Shown here: positions 48,663 through 60,600 of the stretch, piece by piece
Position numbering within the stretch: the stretch's first letter is position 1
Layout of the letters: every line of letters starts with the position of its first letter
Assembly: GCA_027574665.1 (NCBI GenBank)
Contig: CM050656.1
Span: 17,125,501 to 17,189,500, forward strand
Source: Rhynochetos jubatus
Lineage: Eukaryota; Chordata; Aves; Eurypygiformes; Rhynochetidae
Direction: 5' to 3'
DNA length: 64,000 bases
The notes under the pieces: model-generated
Told to the model about the DNA's origin: nothing
Seen by the model: only the letters and a program-made list of their open reading frames with translations
Databases searched by the model: none
Translations under genes and position numbers: made by a program

Positions 48663-51600
48663 GTAAGAACATTTGCATTTACATGTATTGTTTCTCAGCA
48701 GTTGCAACTTGACTTTTCTCCTTGGAAAGTAGCATTTATCAGGTCCAGTTCCCATTCTTGTCAATAGTTTTTTTCCTGCTGTTTTAAATTAAATAAGGGT
48801 TAATCCCATAGTTACTAAACTAGTAATTTCTAATTTGTCTTGCCATCTGTTGTCACAACTAAGAGCACTAATTCCCTCAGACAATGCTGTAATATCTCTG
48901 TTGAGAAGCAGACTGAAATTCCTTTAAGTAGCTTTCCAAATTATGCTTATCTGAAAGATGTCCTACAAACACTTGTTTAATAGCCATTGATTATACTACT
49001 GTTTGTCATTAATATGTCTCATAATGTTCCTTTAAAAACTTGGGGGGGGGGGGGGGGGAGGGCGGGCAGCAGGGAAAAAGGGTTTAGTGGCATTTCTGAG
49101 CTGAACATTCATTCCAATCCACTTAGATGTCTCAATGAATAAATTCCCCTAGAATAGGATGCTGGTCAGGTCTCATGGCAAATAAACTGTTACTCTAAAG
49201 TCAAGTAACTTTAGAGAAAACCTGCTGAATGGGAGACTTCTGACAAATGCCTAGGTTCTGCAGTATGTCTGATGCCTACTGGACCCTGGTGTAGGATTAT
49301 CTCAGTCCCATGTCATCTGTAAGATCAAGTACGAAAGATACTATAAAATTTTTAACACTTCCAGATTTCTTTCTTCTTGTGAGAAGTAGTTTACATGAAG
49401 TAAAAGTCGATTTGATATTTACTTTTTACCATCAGTCCCTGACTGTCCCCTCTTTTAAAAATAAGAGTTTGGATCATTCCATTTTCATGAAGGGACAAAG
49501 TGCCGAATGTTTTTTAGGGCAGAAGTGTACAAGTGATGGTTACTGTTACTGTGAGATACCTACCACATATATTAAATTCACATTATAGGTGACCTTATGA
49601 GAACTTGTTCTTGTACCATTCCTTCAGTTCCCTCGAACTAGTTAAAACTGCTCTACCTGCAGAGCAGGCAGGGGTTTGCGCGGAGAGAGCTGAAGTGGCA
49701 CGTCCCATTACTGCTCATCTTCCCATGGGTTAGCACTCACTATTACTCAGACAAGCTGAATCTCTTCAAGAAACCTCCTTTAGCTGAATTTTTTGTACTT
49801 GTAACATGGATATTTGATTCCAAAGCCTCTGTCACAGCTTGTTTCTTAGTACATAAAAGCCTAAGGCACAGGTTTTAGTTCCCTCCTTCCTGTTTGGATG
49901 TTTTCCACTAAACACTTGTTAGTGAAGAGAAAAATAAACAAAAGGAACACTTTTTCTGATGCTTCTACTCCAAGAGAGGTGGTAAAAGAGCAAGAGGAAA
50001 GGAAAGTAAATGCAGCATATAGTAGCCATAATACAAACAAGAAGAAATGACAGTGAATTTGACAGAAAAATTGCTGTTAGTCAATTAAATGAAAAGCAGG
50101 TGCAGTGTCAAAGCTTGCTCACACTTGCTGTCAAGTCAGTATTAATTTAAGAGTAAAATCCTTGTATTTAGTAGTTTTCACCTCATATGAAGGCTAGAAG
50201 GTGAATTTTATCACAATCATCTCGGACGAAGAGCAGAATTATAGAACGGGTGAGAGATTCCAGGAATTACAGTTTAGTCATTGACTTCTTTGTTTATTCT
50301 GTTCTTAGTGAAGATTGTACTTAGTTTTGTGTTATGTGCTTAGTTCTACTTTATTGTACTGCTGTTTCTTGATAAAGCTCAATTATTCATTGCACATACC
50401 GCTAGATTTTTAATATTAACATTGATATTAACATTTTATTTTCTTTCATTCCTAGAGCATGATTAAAAATGCTTCTAATTACTTGTTTGTAACAACGAAA
50501 CATCGATTTTTCTTCAAGTCTGTAAAAATTATGATTCCTAAAACATGGAAGAAAAACACCAACTATTCAAGATTAAAAACAGAATCATATGATCAGGTAT
50601 GGTTTAGAGAACCCTTTGTGATTAGAACAACAAGGAAAAGCTAGACTGATAAGGCTACATTATGAATCACAGCAAAATCTAGGACTAATCCTGGAAGTTC
50701 TTACTCAAAAATCTTGAAAACAATTGTAGGATTAAAAAAAAAAAAACCCTGCAGGACTGAATTTATTCAAGAATCATGTAACTGTTCTGTACACCCATAC
50801 CATTTATAACTTTGCTCTTACTTTTTCAGGCAGATGTCATCATAGCAGAGCCTTATATGAAACATGCAGATGATCCTTATACCATACAGTATGGCGGATG
50901 TAAGGAGAAAGGACTGTACATCCATTTCACACCTAACTTCTTGTTAAATGACAATTTGATTAACGTTTATGGAGAAAAAGGTAATAGTACTATTTAATTT
51001 AATTGCTTGTTTTGTTGTTCATATGAAATGACCAAGATTTTTCTACATGATTCATGAATTTGGGTACTTTAATTTGCTTGCTAAAATGAAAACAACTTGT
51101 GGAGACATATTTGTCAGAAGCAGTAAATACCTGTGAAATGTCTGAAGTTAAATATTCAAACATGGCCATTAGCAGTAGCCTTCCTTTTATGGCCACTTAC
51201 CAAATAAGCTATCCGGTGTTTGTGTATCTGATTTTGTAGTACATTATGTCTGTCAAAAAATGTAAGGTTTGCTGCTCTGTAGAACATTTTTGCCAACTTG
51301 GAAAAAAGGCCTCTAGAACAGTTCCTGCATTTCTAAGAGTCAAATAAGAATAAAAATTCTAGTTCTGGTTCCTAAACTGACGCCTTCCTTTACCTCAAGT
51401 CAAAAATATTATCCTGATTGCTAAAATATCTCACAATCTTCCTTTATTACCTCAGATAATGATTATTAATTGTTAAAATGTTTAAGTAAAACACTGAATA
51501 GCTTTTAAACAGTTGTACTTACAATGTGCATGTGCCACTCTTTTTCAACAGGTCGAGTTTTTGTCCATGAATGGGCTCACTTTCGGTGGGGGGTGTTTGA

Positions 51601-54600
51601 CGAATATAGTAGCGATACGCCTTTTTACGTGTCTAGAAATTCTGAAGGCGCAAGTATTGAAGCAACAAGGTATTATTCTTTTCTTCATACTTCTGCTCTT
51701 ACATTGCACAAGTTTAAACATTTCAATAATGTTTTCAATGTTGTCATCGTCTGTGCTGAGTTTGTGCTTTGTAAATTGTCCACAACCTGTTTGGATGATT
51801 AAAAGATGCTTAGTCAGCAACATCTATTGCCAGCTCTGCAGCCCAGAAAACCACAGGTGCCTTCGGTGCTGTTTTGTAAGAGGTTCAGGAGATCAGGCCA
51901 GATAATCTTTAGCTCTGCTTGCGACTGCAGACTTCAGCCACCATTTGTTCTGTACTTATTTAACATAATTTCATTGAAGAGCAGTTATCAACAACACTGA
52001 AGCTGCCTACTGAAACCACTATGGCTTTAAACAGTTTCTACAAAGGAGGACAATAACTGAATGGATGTAGAGAATTAGTTCAGGATGCAGAGTTAGTTCA
52101 GGCTTGCCATTTTTCCTAGCTCAGGCGTAACAATACAGTCTTTTCTATTGCAACTACTAGCAGGATGACTTTCCTGCATAGCCTATAATTATCACAAGGA
52201 AGATCACAAAAGACCACAAGAGTTTTATGATTTTAACTATTTCTAGATTAGTTTGAGGACTCTGCCAGGTACAGAGACAGCCTACCTATGTACTTGTGCA
52301 GTGTCTAGTACAGGGCTCTATCAACAGCAATTTGGCTTTGGGCAGCCAAAATTCAAACAAATAACCAGTTACAGACTATATCCAGGTTCTTAACCAGCCC
52401 TGCCTATCTTCTTTTCCCTTAGCTGTCCAGCTGGTGTGATTGGTGTACCTGTTTTCCCAGACTGCCTTAGAGACACGTGTGAGGCAAGAAGCTGTAGATA
52501 TGATGGTCAGCTATATGAAAAAGGATGTATATTTGTTCCAGATATACGACAAAATCTCTCATGTTCTGTTATGCATTTGCAATACATGTCTTCTGTAAGT
52601 ATTACACCTTTCTGGACATCTGGGGTCTAGCCAGTTATTTCTGCTGAGGAGAATGATCAGTCAGGTGTTTCTGTAATTAATTTCTGTTTCAAAGAAGGTG
52701 GATGATATTAAAATCTGTTCAAAAGGGAAGACAAAGAAGCTACTGGAAATGATTTGACAGCTGCTTCCTTTCAGTAAGGGTGAAATGTACTGCAGCCTTA
52801 TTATCCTTCTTGCTCCGGGTTTGGAGAATCAGGTCAACAGGTATACAAGTGAAGCATTTTTGCCAAATGCCTTGTCCATAAGATAACTGCAGTTTTTGAT
52901 CACCCCTTCTGTAAGCTGGCACCTGAACTGCATTACCTGGTTAGCTCTATTACACTCCGTTGCAGAGCAGTCTGGTCTGTCTATCTATCAACACAGAAGT
53001 AGCTGCCCACCTCTCTTGAAACCAGCCAGGACAACCAGGCAGGCCTCCTTATGCCATCTGTGTACTGTTCCAGTGTCTGTGAGAGGGTGCTGGGACAGGG
53101 GTTAGCAGGATGGACAGCCTCCTTGCAGGCTAGATCCCTGTGGTATGGAATCACAACTCCTCCAGCTACTGACCTTATTTCTCTCTAAAGCTCTTTCTAA
53201 GAACTTTATGGGTGTCCTGGTCCTAGCTAGAATACAGTTAATTTTCTCCAGGGCAGATCATATGGTTCTGCATTTTAGATTTTTGACCTAAACCAATAAC
53301 ACAGCAACATTCCAGCTTTAGCTGGAGAGCACCAAGGCCTTCTCTGTTTCTCTCTCTACCCTGACTATTGAATAGGCTGGGGGGTGTGCAGTAGGCTGGA
53401 AGGGGACACAACCAGGAAGATGACCCGAACGAACCTAAGAGATATGCTGTACTACATAACATCATGCTCAGCAATAAAAGGGAAAAGAGGCAGTTTTAGG
53501 AGGGTTAGCCATCTTATGCTCAGGAACTGGCTGGGTATAGGTCTACCCATGGTAGGTGGCGAGTGCCTTTGCATCACTCATTTTGTTTCCTCTCTCTTCT
53601 TTCACTTATCCTTCACTTATTAAACAATTCCTTATGTTTAAAAATTTTCTTTGCTCTCCCTGGGGAGGGGGAGGAAGTGTGATGCTTCTCTGCCCACCGG
53701 CATTAGCCCACAGCAATGGGTCACAGCCTTCCCCCAGCAGTATGCCATGGACATCCTGAGACATCTAAAAGATTATTTCCTGCTTCTCTGAAAGTCTTGA
53801 GTTTGTATCTTTTGCATGTTTCCTTATTGCACCCAAGAAAATGTAGAGGAACTAGTCCAAGACCATCAGCTTAACCCCAGAAGTCGGTTATATATTCAGG
53901 CTCCTAACTTGTGCTGACCTCCATGCTGTTCAACTACAGTATTTGTGTGAGCAGGCTTAAATCTAGTAGGACCTCCATGAATCAGTCACCACAAGGATCT
54001 CAGTACTCAGGCTGAAAGCTTTGTTTCTGCTTGTCACAACACGCTTATGTAAAAATCTGAGATAAGTTCTTTGGGAGCACTTTCTTTGCTTGCCTAAGAA
54101 CCTGGCTGGCCAGGCACCATGGCACAGAGGACATTCGTGGAGAACACCACCTCCATTCGTCCTGGCCCCCACCACAAACTTCATATTTTCTGAGATAACT
54201 TTCTTATGCTCATACAGTTGGGTTCAGAATTCAGCTTCAGTCTGACTTTTTAGGTGGTTGAATTTTGTGATAAAGACACTCACAATAGTGAGGCTCCAAA
54301 TATGCAGAACAAGATATGCGACCACAAAAGCACTTGGGAAGTAATTATGGAATCTGAGGACTTTCGCAACTCGGCTGTTATGAATGTTTCTGTACCTCCT
54401 GAGACTACCTTCAGGCTACTGCAGGCCCAAGACAGAGCAGTCACTTTAGTACTGGATGTTTCTGGGAGCATGTCACAGGTAAGAATATGTATTTTATAAG
54501 AAATTTTTAGGAAAAATTGTAAGAAGCAGAAAAAGTTACAAAACAAGTAAACAAACAAAAAAGCAGTCAAATCTGTAATTAACTTGACCATTTTACAAAA

Positions 54601-57600
54601 AAAAAGGACTACTCTTAATCTCCCTGGTAATTTTATTAAGAAGTTCCTACCTGATACCACTTAAAAATACTGAGAGTTGTAAGCCAGGCTTGGTCTTTTT
54701 TTCCTTGTAAAATCTGAATTTCATATACTTTCCTTCCTTTGTTCCAGAACTAGAACAGCAATGCCGTTGTATTTCTTCCAAGCAGAAAATGTACCATAGA
54801 TGGAGCTTCACATTGCATTTTTGTTATGAATTATTCTAAAATTTCAAGTAAATATGTAGGTCAGAATATGTCAATAAATTAGGTGTTCTGTCCTCAATAC
54901 TATATTGCTCTTTGGAATCAAGAATGTGAGCTGGCATAATGTTATGTCATTTTAACAAGGCTGAGGTTATTTTTCCTTTTTTCCTTTTTTTTTTTTTCCC
55001 CATAAAATTTTGCACGTTTATTCATTCCCAACCTTGTGGGGCATGAGATACTAAGCTTGCTTATGGATGCGGGTTTAGTAAAGATCCCTGAATATGTGCT
55101 TATTTGCATAAATATTCTAATATTTTTATAAAGCTGTAAGCAATGTGATCATCTGTGGAAAGATGACAAAATTATCTTGGTAGGTAAGGCACCTATCTCA
55201 TGATTTTTTAAAAGAATTCAAACTTGCATGCATATTCTAACAACTTTTAAATACCGGTCTATATATTCTTTTGATGACATACTGCATTTTCTTATCTGTA
55301 ACTTACCTCTTCCACAGTTCAGCAGTGAGCCAACGACCATTACTCTCTTACTGAAAATACAGCAAATTCAGTTTTTCATTTCTCGTAGGAATTCAAGCCT
55401 AAAAATAAGACTATTCATCTAAAGAAGTTAATCCAAAAAGATCGAACATGTTGAGAAATATTCTTAAATATTTGACAGTCATACCTTAAACCAAAATATA
55501 CGTGAAAAAGCAGTACATGATTCAATTCTTTAGTTATGGCATACATGTAATAATTGTGGGATTCTCCCATAGTGCTCTGTCAACAAATCTATTTCCAGAC
55601 ATGCCGTTCTAGTCCAGAGCTGTTCTTGAGACTGATCTTCAGCAAAGATCTGCAATTGTAACAAATGCTATTGTTTTTATTGTATAGATGTCTACCAATC
55701 ATAGTATATTTTATTAAATCAGTTAGCAAATAATAATAATGTAATGCTAAAAACCAAAATGAAGATAATTATGAAATAAATACTGCAAGAATAGCTAGCT
55801 CCAGAGATAAATGTTTTCAAATATAACTTTTTTTTTTGCAGTAATCCCTTTGAATATTTGTAATTAAAATAGTCATACTTTTACTTCAGCATTATTTGTA
55901 TTTTCAAAATACTTAGTCTAGGGACTAACCAACTCCTCAGGCACTGTTGGTGTTGTCCTTTTCCATTGCCATCATGCCATCAAAACAAAAAGGTGACCAA
56001 CATCTTGATTAGGCATGAAGTCAGAAGATGGACTTTGGACATCATCAGAAGATGGACTTTGCCTGGTGACATCTTGCCTGGAAATTGCAGTTTGCTGCAT
56101 GTTCACAGTCCCAGAATACGGTTTACATCTCCTCTTTTCTAGAACTGAGCATACCTATGTTACATTATGGACAGTAGATTTTAATTTTTAATTACAACCT
56201 GATCAAGAACAAAAATTTCTATATCTTGCTCAGTCATAGCTTTTCAGAAGAGATTGCATTCTAAAGATGTTGGTTTTCTTTACATACAGCACGGCCGCAT
56301 CAGACATCTGCGCAGTGCTGCAGAGCTATTTCTGCTCCATATTATTGAAATCGGTTCCTGGGTTGGAATTGTCACGTTTGACTCTGATGCATCTGAAAAA
56401 GCTCCTTTGCAACAAATAACCAATGACGCAGCACGCCAAAAACTTGTTCAATGTTTGCCTACAATTGCTAGTGGACAAACCAATATCTGTGCAGGAGTAC
56501 GTAAAGGACTGAAGGTAATGTACAATGTGGAAGTATCTCCTGGAACATATAGAAAATGAGGAAGAAGTGAGAAACATATGTGATAGCCCACTGGACACGG
56601 ATTTCCTATGCAATGGTAGGGTTAAGAATCATAATATGATTCTTGAATCTATCAGGAGGAAAATTGGTATAAAAACTATATGGCATTACCATTATATGGC
56701 CTTAGAAAGAGTATTACCAGAAAACAAGCCAGATGTGATGTCCATGCTTCAAAAAGGATATTAAAAAATACGATCAAATTCCAAACTGAACTACAAGAAT
56801 TATCTAAATTTTGGAAAATCAAATTTCTAGTTGAAAACCTATGAAGTTCATTCTATTCAGTTGTTTTTGGTTTTGGTTTTGTTTTTGTTTTTTAAGAGAA
56901 AGAAGTTAATCTAATACAGTTCTTTAATTACTTCTAGTGGAAAGAAATATGCAGGGATAAACTGACAGCCCAATCACATTGCTGGGTGTAGATGCAGAGA
57001 AAAGGCTGCAGACCAACACAATAATGAGCATCATATTGTATTCACGAGAACTCAAGATTTTTTCCTAGAAAATATGGATTGAGACAACACCAGAGATCTG
57101 ACTTACGAATGACAATGAACATATAGAATAAATGGGAGGGTCTGGCAACTAGACTGGGATGAAACAGCCAGGACAGAGGCCTCCCCTGTGGGTGCTCCCT
57201 ACCCCTTTGTGCCCACCTTCAGTTACCTCAGAGTCCACCCTTAGACGGAAATCTGCCCTTCTCTACTCCTGAAATTTTGATTGGAGAATAAAGAGTAGCT
57301 CCAGACAGTGGACATTTTTAATATGATGCCCTTAAACATCCAGTCTCTGAACCAGCAAACCATGGACAGGCAGAATGCTGGGACAGGTTCCTTCCCTAGG
57401 AAATATAAACTAAATATTCATTATTTATAACTGAACACTTACTAAATCTAAGCAATTAGATGTTGCAGTATGAACTGCAATAATTAATACTGTAATCATT
57501 TAGTGTTAAATAAAAATTAAAACACTTATTAAAGAACAAAGCTGTTATATTTGAAGTTAACATTTTTAAATGCATACATTGACTGTGCTATGGGATAAAC

Positions 57601-60600
57601 TAGTATTTAAAATTATTCTGCTGCTTATATCATTAATTCTTTTATTGATGCAGTTAATTGCAGATAAAATGAATACTACAAACGGTTCAGAAATTGTGTT
57701 ACTGACAGATGGAGAGGACTCACATATAGCAACTTGCCTTGATACTGTGAAACAAAGTGGGTCAAAAATTCACACCATTGCACTGGGGCCATTGGCAGCC
57801 AAAGAATTAGAAGAATTTTCAAAACTAACAGGTAAATATTCTAATGCACTCTCTCTGGCATGCATATTCAAATAGGAAAATGTAAAAGCATGGCAATTCA
57901 GTGGTCTGGAAAAAAGAAATTTAAGAAATTTAAAACAAATTTAATTTTAAAGAAATTTGGGGTTTGTGACAGACTTTTTTAATACAAAGAAGCAGAATTG
58001 TTTAGATCCATAGATTTGCTTTAAGAGCTGTCTTGATTTAAGAAATGCAGTAACATGACCATACCCTATTAGTATGGAGATTTAATTATGATATTATTTT
58101 ACAGCATAATAAGAAATGACTAGAACTTTCTATATGCTTTAACTTATCGGCATTTTTTTATTACATAAAAAATAACAACTTCCTCCAACTGTTGTGCTGA
58201 AGTGCACTGGCTAGGAAATCGTAAACACAGCGACTACCCTTCTCATTAGCAAGAATGAAAGCTCTTCACGTAGATCTAGAAAGGAAGCTGACTCCAAACA
58301 AATATGGTGAATAAATATTCTTAGTTGAGAGATGCACATGCTGTGCATTTTCAGACCACTATCCACTTGTTTTAGCCGTTTCGACAACTTGGAATGTCCT
58401 TACGCACTCTTCAGCATCATTAGATCAACATGACTGTGGGAGAATAGCCGAATTCTGTTCTGGCCTGTATTTTAAGACAGAATTTGCTGTTTAAGTTCCA
58501 CTTGCAGAGTATTTATTAAGAATGATTTGTGAGCCAAAAAGAACCCAGATGGTCCTTCAGCACGTAGTCTTCAACCAGCAGGAAGCTTAGAAACAGAAAA
58601 GCAGTTTTCCAAAGATGCTGAATAGATCTCTGAGCTAACACCTCCTCCAGCTCATGCTGCTCCACGTGTTCTCTCACAAGGCAGAGCCACGCACCTGATG
58701 TAACCTGCACACCTCATGTCAGCATCTGCCCGAGGGGCAGGGGTGAGAGGCATTGGGTGGTAGGGAGGGGCAGTGGGCTCACCGTGGTACGCTGCCCAGG
58801 TCTCAGCACTGCACAGCAGTCTCTCCCTACTCTGGGGTTTCAGTGACCTGCACGTTAGGAGCATAGCGGTGGTTCAGTTTTTGTCTGGCACGTATGAAGT
58901 CAGTTTGAGAGAGAATTGCAACAAATGCATGAAGTGGAGATGCTTCAGTAGAGCAGGATGGAGCCATATTCACGAACTCAGCAACAGACCTGCCCTGAGC
59001 ATGAGAACCTCCAGTGGCCTTGAGCTGCTTGAACTCCTGAAAAGAGTTCACATGAAAACTTCACATTTGGTAACACATGATCTAGATTTTAAGAGTCAAG
59101 AAACATGGAATGCAACTGTGTCCTTTCTACAGTGGTATTTTCAGAGCAGAAATTCAGAAGGGATAATCCAAAAGTACAAGGAAAAGTCTAAAAATGCTGT
59201 ACTTGATGACATGCTGCAGGGAGTGATTTTTTTTTTCAAGCTACACCAGCGATAGATAAAATGAGTTGATCACACAATTCAAAATTTACTATGACACATC
59301 CATTACATTTCTTATTTCATTTCGTAACAAACTGACAGCCTCAACAGAACATTCACTACCAGAAGTCACATAAAATTTAGCAAATTCATAGTAAAAAATA
59401 GTATTTCTACTTCTTTTGCTCTTGTCTTACAGGAGGTTTAAAGCTTTATGCTGTAGATGGATTCGTCCCCAGTAAATTAACTGAGATGTTCAGTGCAATT
59501 ACATCAGGAAGTGGAGATATTTCTAAACAATCTCTTCAGGTCTGAATTTCAACATATTTTCCTATGCATTTAGTTGATCAGTAATGGAATTAATCTAGAA
59601 AAAAAATTATAATTGTCAGTGGCTTAATTTGGAAATAGGAGCAAGTACCTTTTTTAGTGATCTACATTTCACTGCAATGAAATAATAATATACATTATTT
59701 ATATAATTCTTGATTTCATAAAATCAAGAAAATGATTTCTCATAATTGTCAAAGTCCAAGCAACTTGGAGAGAAAAAAGCAGAAATTGCCCAGAATGTTT
59801 AGTTCACTTTTACATGAAACATTATCTTTTAGAGCATTTTAACAGTCTAACTTAAGTACCAAAGATACAATTATAAACACAGCTTCTCTCCTAAGCTATA
59901 ATTATCATTTTAATATATGAACCTTTAGACTTTTCATCTAGGCCAATTGTTAATTGGAATTTTGCAACTCATTTGTCACTGTTTTAAAATTTTAACATAG
60001 ATCCATTCCTGTGTTTTATCCAAAATGTACCACTTACAAAGATAGCTACATTATAACCAGTAATCAATGTAGATTTGAAAAGCAGATCTGGAATTTTTTG
60101 ACTTGTTATATTGCCTTTAATTGAGTCTTCTGTACCACCTATACAGGGGGAAAAAAATAATTCATGACATGCTATTTTTTAATAGCAGACGTTACTGTTC
60201 ATAAAATCAGAGTGAGGAAATTTCACAAAATTATATTCATTTTAATAAAGGAAATATTGTTTGGTCACTTGTCTCTTCTATATATTCTCTGTTATTTCTG
60301 TTGTTATTTCTGTCTCTTTCATTACTCATAAGCCTTACAGTCATATGTGGAGACATTTTCTTTCTCTCTCTTCCAGGATTTTAAGACAGGCAAACATCAA
60401 AGGAAATACAGCTTACTGGCACAACACTTTAGATAGGTAGACAAAAGGTTTAGATAGAGAAATTAAGGACTTACTCTCATTGTAGCTTATTCTGTTTACT
60501 GTAATTTTGCACTTAAAATCAATTCTACTCTGCAAGCATCCATTTCATAAAATGAATCTGGCATTTCATTAGTTTTCTTTGTTCAGCAGTTGTGCCAAAT

